From an uncultured Lewinella sp. (GTDB taxonomy: Bacteria; Bacteroidota; Bacteroidia; Chitinophagales; Saprospiraceae), in the NCBI GenBank assembly GCA_913057725.1, contig CAJXOS010000003.1, positions 1 through 64,000 on the forward strand: DNA of 64,000 nucleotides, in the 5' to 3' direction. The notes below the pieces were generated by a model, which had not been told where the DNA came from, did no database searches, and worked only from the letters and a program-made list of their open reading frames with translations. Below, in pieces: positions 30,085 through 39,769 of the stretch. The translations under genes were made by a program, and so were the position numbers. How positions within the stretch are numbered: the stretch's first letter is position 1; every line of letters begins with the position of its first letter.

Positions 30085-33000
30085 CTAGAAATCGCCAGTG
30101 CTGTCAATAGGTGCTGTAGTGCCATTTTGGTCAGCAGGTAGCCCACCAGCGTCACTTGGCGGAGCATCGATCTCTATTTCTGCCGGACAACCGCTTGGGC
30201 GATCATTCTGCAGATATACTTTTATTTCAGAACCACGCAAGATTTTTGCACCCGGACTGAAGGCCGGCTCCTGACGGTAAACGAAGGCATCTGCAGGGAT
30301 GGCTACATCACCCACCGTTTCACCCAGTCGTAAGTCTAGTCCTGGTAAGAGGAAGCGCACCTCACTCAGTCGTTTGCATCGCAAAGATGGCGTACGCACA
30401 TAATCATCCTTTGACTTGCTGACCACAAACTCTAAGGTGCTACCCTGCATCACTTTTACCCCACGCTTCACGTCTGAAGGAAGGTATTTTCTACCCTGAT
30501 AGTAGAAATGCAAAATGGTGCTATCGGCCAGCTTTGCATCAAAAACAGTCTCACGTACGCTTGTTTTTACTTGCAAGCTCTTAAGCATGCGTCGGTAGCG
30601 AGTTAGCTCGTCGGCAGCTTCTTCGAAAGAAGGAATAGGCACTTCACGTGGCTGACCAATGGTGGTCAGGTAAATAGTCCGATTTTTTTTAACGCGTCGT
30701 AGCGCCTCTGGCTCCTGATCAATAACCAAGCCTATGGTGCTGTTCATATCATAAGGCGCCTCCGTCATACTAACGCTAAAGCCTCGGCTACGTGCTTTTT
30801 GCGTAGCATTTTCAATGCTCATACCCTCATAGTTCTCTACTTGCACAGAGCTTCCATGGCTGGTATATACATGTAGGAAGCCATTAAGTAGGAAGAAGCA
30901 AAGGAGAAGCAAGACGAACATCGCCCCTAGGTTGCGAAGGAAATACCGAGTCTGTAAAAAGTCAAGTATTCGGCGCCACCACTGGGCTTTTACGGCAGAG
31001 GGTTTGCTACCACTATTTTCTGTCATGTTATTGGTTGTGTCGTCAATTAGTGTCAAAGGTGTAGGTGTTGAAGATGGGGCTTCAACGATAGGTTCTTGTT
31101 CTACAGGGGCTTCTACCGGAATAGGAGTTATGGTTTCTTCCACCACCGCTGGCCGCTTAGCGGCTACGCGAGCAAAACCATATTCCAAGATCTTTTGAAT
31201 AAAGGCAGCGGGCTTATAGCCAGCTAATGCCGCTTGGTGGAAGATGGCAGTAGCAGGCGTCATTCCTGGCAAGGAGTTTACCTCAATAACTTGAGTTTCC
31301 GCTTTGCCATCGGGTAGAACCCGTACAAAAGCATCAATGCGGCAGTAGCCTTCTACTTCTAACAGGCGTGCTACTCGTTCCAGGGTTTGCTGTACTTGTG
31401 GAAGGATGTCTTTATAGCCAAAACCATTCACGGCCAAGCGGGCAGGTGTAAGGTTTTGACCTTCTCCTGCGAGAAATTTTTCTTCCAATGAGAGTACCTC
31501 ACCACTTGCTAAGGTTTCGCTAGGCTCAAAAATCTCATAACGGATTTTGCCGTGCTCATTCAAATGAGTGAGCATACCCCCTGTGATTTCTAGGAAGTGG
31601 ATACCGTTGTCCTGCTGAACCAACTGCTCAAAGAGGATTTCACTCTTGAACGAAAACTCCTCCTTGGCCCGTAGTTTCAGGCGGCGGCGATGCTCGCTGT
31701 CTTGCTCGGTGTTCAGTTGGAAAATCAGCTGAATGTAGGCTTCTAGTTGTTGGCGGTCATGGATGACCTTTACCGCAGAGCTGCAGCCATCATCAACTGG
31801 TTTTGCAATCAATGGATAACCAAATGCCTCTTCTACGCGCGAACAGAAGCGTTCTGCATCAACGATATAGTCGTCTTTAGGTAGTAGCAACTGGTTAGCT
31901 ACCGGCAGACCGTGCTTGCTGAGTAAGCGAAGCGTCCGATATTTATCAATCGTAGTACTGGAAGACTTGATGCCAGAACCATTGTAAGGCAGCTGGCGTG
32001 CTTCAAGCTCCATTTGTATTTGACCATCCTCGCCTGGACGTCCATGTAAAGCGATGAAAACGCCATCTACGTTTTTCGCCAGCTTGTCGTAATTCAGTTT
32101 TTCTGGAGAGAATACGACATTGGCGGAGGCGTACTTATCAGTAAGTGCGACAAACTCCTTACGGATCTGCTCTAACAAAGGATGCTTCTTCCAATTCAGG
32201 ATTTTATCCTTGATGTCGTCGGCATTGTCCTTCAGTAGCAAGTTGATCGGCAGCTGGTAAAGTTGATGTTGACGATCTGCGCCGGTTAGGAATACCGGTA
32301 CAGGCTCATAATCAATCGAGCTGGCAAGCTTCTCAAAAATATTCCGTCCGCTTTCCACAGAGATGTGCCGCTCAAAGGAGTAGCCACCAAGGACAACGGC
32401 AATGCGTTTTTTGCGATTAGCCTCGGCTTGAAGGGCCGCAATATTACTGTCCAACTGCTGGAGTAGTGTTCTCCAATTTTCTTGTTCCGGTTGCTGAGTT
32501 AGTCTCTCTTGTATGGATATCCGAATGATCAAACTCAGGAACTGGCTTGGGTTGAGCCCAATTTCTGCTGCCTGGTGGAAGAAGAATGAACTTGGCAACA
32601 TACCCGATGTCGTATTCGGGTCATTTAGGAAAATGGTACCTGTTGGGGTATAGAAACCATCAATCCGAGCATAGACCTGAAAACCAAGCTTATTGAACAG
32701 CTTCTCGCACTCCCGGCGGATTGACTCTATCGCTTCATTAGGAAGGTCAATTGGTGTTTCCTTCCGCGATAGGCCGGGCATGTATTTTGAGCGATAGTCA
32801 AAAACTTCACCTCCCTTAATGATCTCAGTAGGTGGAAGCGCGGTCACTGAATTATCCTCTGTACGCAGTACGATACAAGAGAACTCCTTTCCGGAAATGA
32901 AAGACTCAAGAATGACAGTCTCTTCTGTCTGTGCGGCCTCTAACTCGAAAAGTTGGCCGAGGTGCTCCGCTTTTGCGGTTTCCTCATTGAGGAATGCAAG

Positions 33001-33858
33001 GAGCCGCTCCGGGTGGTGAATCGTTTCAGTTTTGGAGCCAAGTTTTGCCTGTAATGGAAAACCAAGTCCATCACGTATGTCGCCTAATACTTTTACGTAC
33101 TCTACGCGATCATAATCTGAACGGTCGTGCCATTCCTCCAGTGGGATTAGCTCTCGGAAGAAGGCCCGATTGACGGCCATTTCAAAACCTTCTAACCCTT
33201 CTTTTTCTTCGATAATACTTACACCGATGGAAGAGCCTTGGTTGGCAGGACGAATGACCAATGGGAACCCAATCTCTTTACCAGCTTGCTGATACAATTG
33301 GTGCACATTGGCGACCAGCCATTCATCTCTCGTAAGTTTGCTCACCGTTGGGCAAGCGAAACCGCGTTCCTGCATCAATTCTTTCTGCAGGGCCTTGTCC
33401 ATCCCAATCTCACTGGCACGTACCCCACTACCTGTATACGGGATTTGTAGTTCTTCTAGTTGGCGTTGAATAGCACCATCTTCACCGTAGATGCCGTGTA
33501 GTGCCAGGAAGGCGACATCGATATGTTGAGTGATATCTTCCGGAGTAATAGGCTTGCCAATAGTGCGAAGCATATCTACTTGCTCCGTTGAAGACTTCTC
33601 ACCTAAGCTTTCGCTATAAATCTGGAAGCCATTCGGCGAATCAGGTAACTTATCTACCGGAGGGTAAAAATCGCGTATACTTCCTTTATAAATGTAATGC
33701 CAATCCAGTAGCACCCAATTGCGGTGACTGTCGACAAAAATCGGAACCGGGGTAAACAGACTTTGGTTGAGATTGTCGTAAACGGTACGCCCGCCCGCAA
33801 AGGATATTTCTCGCTCTCGAGAAGGGCCTCCGAAAAAAATTCCGACTCTGATTTTCAT
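30085..33858 (-). CDS. Tandem D-alanine--D-alanine ligase modules fused to TM helix and PASTA-like repeats
   Basis: Module 1: VGIFFGGPSREREISFAGG, ALHGIYGEDGAIQ, GFPLVIRPANQGSSIGVS. Module 2: IAVVLGGYSFERHISVESG, ALHGRPGEDGQIQ, VIEVNSLPGMTPATAIF. Then TM NLGAMFVLLLLCFFLLNGFLHVY and three PASTA-like segments. Confidence 0.85.
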   Translation of the reverse strand: MKIRVGIFFGGPSREREISFAGGRTVYDNLNQSLFTPVPIFVDSHRNWVLLDWHYIYKGSIRDFYPPVDKLPDSPNGFQIYSESLGEKSSTEQVDMLRTIGKPITPEDITQHIDVAFLALHGIYGEDGAIQRQLEELQIPYTGSGVRASEIGMDKALQKELMQERGFACPTVSKLTRDEWLVANVHQLYQQAGKEIGFPLVIRPANQGSSIGVSIIEEKEGLEGFEMAVNRAFFRELIPLEEWHDRSDYDRVEYVKVLGDIRDGLGFPLQAKLGSKTETIHHPERLLAFLNEETAKAEHLGQLFELEAAQTEETVILESFISGKEFSCIVLRTEDNSVTALPPTEIIKGGEVFDYRSKYMPGLSRKETPIDLPNEAIESIRRECEKLFNKLGFQVYARIDGFYTPTGTIFLNDPNTTSGMLPSSFFFHQAAEIGLNPSQFLSLIIRISIQERLTQQPEQENWRTLLQQLDSNIAALQAEANRKKRIAVVLGGYSFERHISVESGRNIFEKLASSIDYEPVPVFLTGADRQHQLYQLPINLLLKDNADDIKDKILNWKKHPLLEQIRKEFVALTDKYASANVVFSPEKLNYDKLAKNVDGVFIALHGRPGEDGQIQMELEARQLPYNGSGIKSSSTTIDKYRTLRLLSKHGLPVANQLLLPKDDYIVDAERFCSRVEEAFGYPLIAKPVDDGCSSAVKVIHDRQQLEAYIQLIFQLNTEQDSEHRRRLKLRAKEEFSFKSEILFEQLVQQDNGIHFLEITGGMLTHLNEHGKIRYEIFEPSETLASGEVLSLEEKFLAGEGQNLTPARLAVNGFGYKDILPQVQQTLERVARLLEVEGYCRIDAFVRVLPDGKAETQVIEVNSLPGMTPATAIFHQAALAGYKPAAFIQKILEYGFARVAAKRPAVVEETITPIPVEAPVEQEPIVEAPSSTPTPLTLIDDTTNNMTENSGSKPSAVKAQWWRRILDFLQTRYFLRNLGAMFVLLLLCFFLLNGFLHVYTSHGSSVQVENYEGMSIENATQKARSRGFSVSMTEAPYDMNSTIGLVIDQEPEALRRVKKNRTIYLTTIGQPREVPIPSFEEAADELTRYRRMLKSLQVKTSVRETVFDAKLADSTILHFYYQGRKYLPSDVKRGVKVMQGSTLEFVVSKSKDDYVRTPSLRCKRLSEVRFLLPGLDLRLGETVGDVAIPADAFVYRQEPAFSPGAKILRGSEIKVYLQNDRPSGCPAEIEIDAPPSDAGGLPADQNGTTAPIDSTGDF

Positions 33859-34152
33859 AGGTAGTTATCGCTTAACTTACAACTAATTGGAGCTGGTTAG
33901 CGTTTGTAGACTTTGGGAGCCAAATGCTGTCCAGCGAAGGAATTGCTGCGCCGAATTTACAAGTGGCAAAGTTAGCTAATTTATACTTTCAGCGTGGGCT
34001 CTTGATTATACGTTAAGTGTGGTATCTTAATTGTTGGGATAGAACTATTATTCGAAAGTTGAATTTTCTTACATTCACCCAATATTTTTTGAATTCGCTG
34101 CGATTTAGCGATTTAAATCAAGGTAATAGTGGAATTAAACCGAATTTAATTT

Positions 34153-34182
34153 TTTGATTTTCGGTTTTTTTAGACACTTTTG
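34153..34182 (+). promoter_or_regulatory. Candidate Bacteroidota-type promoter for the DksA-like gene
   Basis: TTTG (34153-34156), 18 nt, CACTTTTG (34175-34182): one mismatch to TAnnTTTG. Confidence 0.45.
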
Positions 34183-34211
34183 CGCCGATTAAACTTAAAA
34201 GCCTGACGACT

Positions 34212-34676
34212 ATGGCAAATAAAGATCAAATTACACGTTATTCTGACGATGAACTGGCAGAATTCCAGGAGATCATTGAGAAAAAGATTGCACAGACTCA
34301 GGAGCAGTTGGAAAGTTTGCAGGGCCAGATTATTGAGATTTCCGAGAATACTAGCGATGAGCATGGTGGTGATTGGGTAGACGATAGCTCTATTAATAGT
34401 GATATGGAGATGCTAAATAACATGGCAATCCGTCAACGTAAATATCTACAAGATCTTAACAATGCGATGCTACGCATTAGGAATAAGGTATATGGTGTTT
34501 GTGTGGTTACGGGTGAGCTAATTGATAAGCGTCGCCTACTTGCGGTTCCCACTACTACAAAGAGCCTTACAGCCAAAACCGATATGCGCCGTAAAGAGGA
34601 GGAACGGATGACACACCGGATTACCGATAATCCATACGTGAAGCAAGCTAAAACGGCTCCGAAGAAGAAAAAGTAA
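34212..34676 (+). CDS. TraR/DksA family protein with degenerate zinc finger
   Basis: DDSSINSDMEMLNNMAIRQRKYLQDLNNAMLRIRNKVYGVCVVTGELIDKRRLLAVPTTTKSL. Confidence 0.8.
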   Translation: MANKDQITRYSDDELAEFQEIIEKKIAQTQEQLESLQGQIIEISENTSDEHGGDWVDDSSINSDMEMLNNMAIRQRKYLQDLNNAMLRIRNKVYGVCVVTGELIDKRRLLAVPTTTKSLTAKTDMRRKEEERMTHRITDNPYVKQAKTAPKKKK

Positions 34677-34681
34677 TTCGT

Positions 34682-34700
34682 CTGGCATTAGCCAGTCTTT
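34682..34700 (+). terminator. Terminator hairpin 1 downstream of the DksA-like gene
   Basis: CTGGC-ATTA-GCCAG followed by TCTTTTTT. Confidence 0.75.
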
Positions 34701-34714
34701 TTTGATGATATAAC

Positions 34715-34761
34715 AATCCCTTGCCGGGTGAGCATAGACTGCTCGGCAGGGGATTCTTTTT
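34715..34761 (+). terminator. Terminator hairpin 2 downstream of the DksA-like gene
   Basis: AATCCCTTGCCGGGTGAGCA pairs with TGCTCGGCAGGGGATT, followed by CTTTTT. Confidence 0.8.
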
Positions 34762-34943
34762 GCTAAGCCTTAGCATACGGTAGGTCAGTTGAATCATATC
34801 CCACCTGCGTAAAGCCTCAGTGGTTAAAAGACATTGAAGAGTATGTAAAAAAGCTTCAACTAACACCATTAATCTAACTAATTGAACCACCCAAGACACC
34901 TTAGTGCACCGAAGTTGGAATCATATAAGGACATAGGAGATTG

Positions 34944-34978
34944 TCTATCCTCCACCAAACCATCAACCATCTAACCAA
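34944..34978. repeat. Short 7-bp periodic repeat (AACCATC-like)
   Basis: TCTATCC TCCACCA AACCATC AACCATC TAACCAA in 7-nt register, overlapping the stop codon of the 34971..35546 CDS. Confidence 0.5.
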
Positions 34979-35546
34979 TTTCCATTCCTTTCAACGGTTG
35001 AGTGCCATACTGTTTCCCCTGTCCTGTCATTTTGATTAAGTAATCCAGCCGTTTTTGTGCTACCTCCAATCTTGTTCGGGCCTCCGTAATCCAGCTAATT
35101 TTGAGCCTCTTGTAGAAATTAGGAAAAGACTGAAAAGTCTCCCAAACTTGATCGTCTGCTTGTAGCGCTTTGGCTACCCAATCAGGTATTTGCAGCGTGT
35201 CAGAAGGATGGCCGATCTGATCCACGATGGCTGGAGTATAGCCAGCAGGAGTCATAAGGCCTAAATGCTGCAGTTTCCAAAAACGTTGCCGGTTAAGCTC
35301 TGATAAGAAACTCTTCTTGGGGCGGCGAGGTGTGATGCGTTGCACACGGCCTCCCTCGCCGTGTTTTTTCACCACGCCATCTATCCAACCGAAGCACATG
35401 CATTCTTCCACTAAGTCGTCGTAGGGCAAAGTGGGCTTGCCGGTGTCCTTGCGCCATATTTCAGGTTTAGACTGATGGTTCGCCTGTAGCCAGTGGCGCC
35501 ACTCGGCTCGGTTTTGTGGGTAGAAAACTTCGGTAATCTCAGGCAT
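34971..35546 (-). CDS. YdeI/OmpD-associated family protein
   Basis: RAEWRHWLQANHQSKPEIWR; PYDDLVEECMCFGWIDGVVKKHGEGGRVQRITPRRPKKSFLSELNRQRF. Confidence 0.85.
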   Translation of the reverse strand: MPEITEVFYPQNRAEWRHWLQANHQSKPEIWRKDTGKPTLPYDDLVEECMCFGWIDGVVKKHGEGGRVQRITPRRPKKSFLSELNRQRFWKLQHLGLMTPAGYTPAIVDQIGHPSDTLQIPDWVAKALQADDQVWETFQSFPNFYKRLKISWITEARTRLEVAQKRLDYLIKMTGQGKQYGTQPLKGMEIG

Positions 35547-35597
35547 GTTCGCTTATACTTTTCACTTATGAAGTTAAGGAATTGCCTGAAAAAGGAA

Positions 35598-35633
35598 AGG
35601 CCGAAACCAATCGTTAAAACGTTGATTTCGGCC
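35598..35633 (-). terminator. Terminator downstream of the lipoprotein gene (minus strand)
   Basis: AGGCCGAAAcCAA / TTGaTTTCGGCCT stem; minus-strand T-rich tail TTTCCTTTTTC. Confidence 0.75.
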
Positions 35634-35679
35634 TGACCGTGAGCTTACTGACTGGAGTAAGCATTATATCATACGATAC

Positions 35680-36636
35680 TTAGAACTTGATAGAAACTTC
35701 GTAGTTGTCACCGTTGTCGGTATCATTTTCGTTGATAGCGTCAATCTGGATCATGTAGTAGTTGCCGTTAGCGAATACTACGAAGACATCATCTACTGCC
35801 ACAGCAGAGCTGTTTGGTACAGTAGTTTCTGCACCGTTAGCACAGTTGGTAGAAGTACCATCTGTAAGCGCAATAGCGGCATTATTATATGCGTCCTGAA
35901 TTGGCTCCTTCTTATCGATGTTAGCAAAGCTGAAGTTCTCGATAGCAGACTGATCGACTTTTACCATCTCAGCACCATTCACAGTACCGATCTGCTTCAA
36001 CCAGTTGAGAGTGCCAGGGTTCATGGTACAATCCAAACCTAGGTCGCGGATTTCTGCATCAGCATCAGCAGAACCAGTACCATTACCAGTATCCAAATCA
36101 AGGCCACCTGTTCCGGCAGGACCAGCTTGGTTGAAAAGTACACCGTCAATGCTTGAAGTCAAGTCTGTACCAGGCTCAGCAGCAGTAGTGATTACGATAT
36201 CAGTAGATGCTGTTTCGCCATCAGTAGAAGTCACAGTGAAGGTGAAAGTTGTTAGGTCACCAACTTGCTCAGCACCACTTGGAGTGATATCGATAGAGTA
36301 AGTAACACCGTCTGCGTCAGCACCAGTGATCAATAGCGGGTTGTTAGCGATTACAGCACCACTGTTGATGGTGAAACGAGTAGTTTCCAGTTTGTTGCTG
36401 CCTTCGTCGATTGCAAGGCTCTGTAGTTGAGCGTCTCCAGTAGTTAGGCGAACCTTAACGGAAAAGCCTTGGTTGATGATTACTTCGCTGTCAGTGCTTA
36501 GAAAACCAGGATCAGGTACTAGCGTGATATCAGGACCAAGAGGGTCAACCACCACAGGGTCATCTCCACAAGCAGTAAAGAATAGGGCGGTCATGATTAG
36601 GCCAAGTCCAGCTAGTTTCAGTGCAAACTTTTGCAT
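35680..36636 (-). CDS. Hypothetical lipoprotein with Ig-like region
   Basis: Lipobox LGLIMTALFFTACGDDP; Ser/Thr/Asp-rich beta region; C-terminal segment FVVFANGNYYMIQIDAINENDTDNGDNYEVSIKF. Confidence 0.75.
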   Translation of the reverse strand: MQKFALKLAGLGLIMTALFFTACGDDPVVVDPLGPDITLVPDPGFLSTDSEVIINQGFSVKVRLTTGDAQLQSLAIDEGSNKLETTRFTINSGAVIANNPLLITGADADGVTYSIDITPSGAEQVGDLTTFTFTVTSTDGETASTDIVITTAAEPGTDLTSSIDGVLFNQAGPAGTGGLDLDTGNGTGSADADAEIRDLGLDCTMNPGTLNWLKQIGTVNGAEMVKVDQSAIENFSFANIDKKEPIQDAYNNAAIALTDGTSTNCANGAETTVPNSSAVAVDDVFVVFANGNYYMIQIDAINENDTDNGDNYEVSIKF

Positions 36637-36991
36637 CTTGTATATTGGTTTTATGAGAAAAATACGGTCGGAAATCCGACTATGAAGTAGTTGTAAAATA
36701 TGTTCAAAGACGTTTAAATGTCCTCAGATGTTGTGTTTCACGGAACAAATTATGTGCTTTTTGGTGAAACCGTCAACCGAGCCTCCGCTGTTTAATATTA
36801 CGGTAACATTGTAAGCCGTTTCTTTAGACATTCCTTAAGACGGCGCAAATTTAGCTTTGTCACCTTAAATATTTGCTAAGCGATCAGATTATCCTGACAA
36901 AATGTTGACTCAGCCTTTTTAGCATACCAAGCATCGCCTTCATTTTATCCTTAGCTTTGCCCGTTCAAACATCAACGCCCCAGCTACGGCC

Positions 36992-37948
36992 ATGAAAGTA
37001 ACGGAGTATTTTAAGCAAGCTAATGATCAAACGCTGATTTCCTTCGAAGTGCTGCCCCCTCTAAAAGGTGGTCAAATGCAAGACATCTTCAATGCGCTAG
37101 ATCCACTTATGGAATTTAAGCCACCATTCATTGATGTCACCTACCATCGCGAAGAGTTTATCTATAAAAAGCGCAAGAGTGGTTACTACGAAAAAACAGC
37201 AATCCGCAAGCGGCCAGGTACAGTAGGTATCTGTGCTTCTATCATGCACCGTTATGGGGTAGATGCGGTGCCACACCTTATATGTGGTGGTTTTACCAAA
37301 GAGGATACCGAGAATGCGCTGATCGATTTACATTTCCTGAATGTAGATAATGTCTTGGCCTTGCGTGGAGACGCCCGCAAGTTTGAAGGCAAGTTCATTC
37401 CAGAGGAGGGAGGGCATGAATACGCACTCGACCTGGTCAAGCAGGTTTCTGATATGAATAGCGGCAAATACCTCGATTCTAATATCGAAAATGGAGCGGC
37501 TACTGACTTCTGCATCGGAATTGCCGGTTATCCAGAAAAGCATTTCGAGGCGCCAAATTTGGAGTTGGATCTGGCATTTACTAAAGCCAAGATTGATGCT
37601 GGTGCAGACTATATCGTCACTCAGATGTTCTTTGATAATCAGAAGTACTTTGATTATGTGAAGGCTTGTCGTGCAGCAGGAATCAATGTGCCAATTGTAC
37701 CGGGACTAAAACCAATTACCAAGAAGTATCAACTAAATAGTATCCCCCGATTGTTTCATGTAGACATGCCGGGTGATCTAGTGAAAGCGGTTACTGAGGC
37801 CAGTACACCAGAAGCACGCACGCAAGCGGGAGTGGAATGGTGTATTGCTCAGAGCCAGGAATTGAAGGCGGCCGGTGCACCCTGCTTACATTATTATACC
37901 ATGGGGGACTCCTCTACGATCCGTAAGATTGCGGAAGCAGTATACTAG
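36992..37948 (+). CDS. metF: Methylenetetrahydrofolate reductase
   Basis: ISFEVLPPLKGG, PPFIDVTYH, HLICGGFTKEDTENALIDLHFLNVDNVLALRGD, DAGADYIVTQMFFDNQKYF. Confidence 0.95.
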   Translation: MKVTEYFKQANDQTLISFEVLPPLKGGQMQDIFNALDPLMEFKPPFIDVTYHREEFIYKKRKSGYYEKTAIRKRPGTVGICASIMHRYGVDAVPHLICGGFTKEDTENALIDLHFLNVDNVLALRGDARKFEGKFIPEEGGHEYALDLVKQVSDMNSGKYLDSNIENGAATDFCIGIAGYPEKHFEAPNLELDLAFTKAKIDAGADYIVTQMFFDNQKYFDYVKACRAAGINVPIVPGLKPITKKYQLNSIPRLFHVDMPGDLVKAVTEASTPEARTQAGVEWCIAQSQELKAAGAPCLHYYTMGDSSTIRKIAEAVY

Positions 37949-37972
37949 CGGAGTCCACTTAAAACGACTGTT

Positions 37973-38515
37973 ATGGCTAAATTTTTTGACAAGCTGAGTA
38001 CTGCACTTACGGGTTTTATCCAGGAGCAACAGATGTTCTTCGTTGCCACGGCAGACGTTGATGGGAGAGTTAACTTATCACCCAAAGGCTTAGATTCTCT
38101 ACGAGTGCTTTCACCCAATCGAATTATTTGGCTCAACCTCACGGGGAGTGGGAACGAGACGGCAGCTCATATCTTGGGAGTCAATCGGATGACGCTCATG
38201 TTCTGCTCATTTATGGGGAATCCGCTTATCTTGAGGGTATACGGATCTGCCGAAGCGGTATACCCTGGTGATCCGGAGTGGGAAGAGCTGAAAAACGAAT
38301 TCCCGGATATGGCTGGGGCTCGACAGATATTTGATGTAGCCATAGAGTCGGTGCAAACATCTTGTGGATACGCTGTACCATTGTACGAATATGTAGAGCA
38401 ACGCAGTCGCTTACTGGAATCAGCTGAGCAAAAAGGAGAAGCCGGTATTAAGCAATACTGGGCAGATAAGAATACAGAAAGCATAGATGGTAAACCAACT
38501 GGTATACCTGTTTAG
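37973..38515 (+). CDS. Pyridoxamine 5'-phosphate oxidase family protein
   Basis: FVATADVDGRVNLSPKGLDSLRVLSPNRIIWLNLTGSGNETAAHI; SCGYAVPLYEY. Confidence 0.85.
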   Translation: MAKFFDKLSTALTGFIQEQQMFFVATADVDGRVNLSPKGLDSLRVLSPNRIIWLNLTGSGNETAAHILGVNRMTLMFCSFMGNPLILRVYGSAEAVYPGDPEWEELKNEFPDMAGARQIFDVAIESVQTSCGYAVPLYEYVEQRSRLLESAEQKGEAGIKQYWADKNTESIDGKPTGIPV

Positions 38516-38527
38516 ATAAAAGAACCC

Positions 38528-38737
38528 ATGCCAGATAAGAAGGATCATTTGACGAGTTTGTTAGAAGATTACCCGGAGTTGGGCTCTGGGTTAGGCGAGT
38601 TTGTAGGAGAAGAAGATGATCAACTTGTTGGTCTTGTAGGCATATTCTCAGTCTTACAGTTGCGCCTACGTTCAGTTCTGTCCTTGTTGCCTCAGGTAGC
38701 ACCATCAGAGGATGACCGACCGGGTCCAGCACATTAA
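38528..38737 (+). CDS. Small hypothetical protein (69 aa)
   Basis: ORF filling the gap between two co-directional genes; no homology recognised. Confidence 0.4.
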   Translation: MPDKKDHLTSLLEDYPELGSGLGEFVGEEDDQLVGLVGIFSVLQLRLRSVLSLLPQVAPSEDDRPGPAH

Positions 38738-38752
38738 CATCAATTACTTGCC

Positions 38753-39769
38753 TTGGATAAAGCGCTTCCCATATTAGTCACAGGAGCCACGGGGTTCACG
38801 GGTTCTTACATTGTTCGCCGACTCTTGGCTGCAGGATATACCAATATTCACGGCCTACGCCGGAATAGTAGCTCGATGGATTTGTTGGAAAAGGAAAGTG
38901 CGCAAGTAAACTGGCGGACCGCTGACATTGCGGACTACTTTGCCGTTGAAGATGCGCTGGAGGGAATAAAAGTGGTCATTCATTGTGCCGCCTTGGTTTC
39001 GTTTAAACCTGCCGACAAGGATCGCCTCCTAAAGATTAATCGTGGCGGAACTCGAAATATAGTCAACGCAGCGCTCCATCATAAGATAGATCACTTTCTG
39101 CATTTAAGTTCAGTTGCAGCGCTGGGGCGCAATGTGCCCGGTCAGTTGATTTCGGAACAGAGCAAATGGGAAGATGGGGACTCGGTCACCCAATACTCCC
39201 GAAGCAAGTTTTTAGCGGAACTCGAAGTCTGGAGAGGGCAAGCAGAAGGCTTGTCAGTTGGCTTTCTTTATCCGAGCATTATTCTAGGTGCTGGTCGTTG
39301 GCAAGAAGGCAGTGTTCGTCTAATCGATTATGCCTCGAATGGTCCTACCTTCTATCCGGATGGTTGTACAGGAGTAGTTGATGTACGTGATGTTGCCGAA
39401 GCGATGCTGTTATTACTCGAAAGAGAACATGATGGTGATCGTTTTTTGCTCAATGGCAGTAATGTTTCCTATCATGATTTATTGAGTCAAATGGCAATCG
39501 CCTTTGGAATTGCACCTCCGTCTAAGAAACTAGCCTTTCCCCTGGCTAGATGGTTAGCACGCCTGGAGGCCGTTCGAGCTTTCATAACGCGTCAAGGTCC
39601 ATTGCTGACCCGAGAGACAGTCCATGCTACCTACCAGCAGCTAGTGTACGATAGTCGTGCATCCGAAGAGGTCCTGGGCCTAAAATACCGCAGCCTGGAG
39701 GAAACAATTCAAGATAGCGTAGCTTGCCATCAAGCAACACATGAACAGGGCTTTGGTACACTAGATTAA
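38753..39769 (+). CDS. NAD-dependent epimerase/dehydratase
   Basis: ILVTGATGFTGSYIVRRLLAAGY Rossmann motif; HLSSVAALG; YSRSKFLAELEVW; apparent TTG start. Confidence 0.9.
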   Translation: MDKALPILVTGATGFTGSYIVRRLLAAGYTNIHGLRRNSSSMDLLEKESAQVNWRTADIADYFAVEDALEGIKVVIHCAALVSFKPADKDRLLKINRGGTRNIVNAALHHKIDHFLHLSSVAALGRNVPGQLISEQSKWEDGDSVTQYSRSKFLAELEVWRGQAEGLSVGFLYPSIILGAGRWQEGSVRLIDYASNGPTFYPDGCTGVVDVRDVAEAMLLLLEREHDGDRFLLNGSNVSYHDLLSQMAIAFGIAPPSKKLAFPLARWLARLEAVRAFITRQGPLLTRETVHATYQQLVYDSRASEEVLGLKYRSLEETIQDSVACHQATHEQGFGTLD

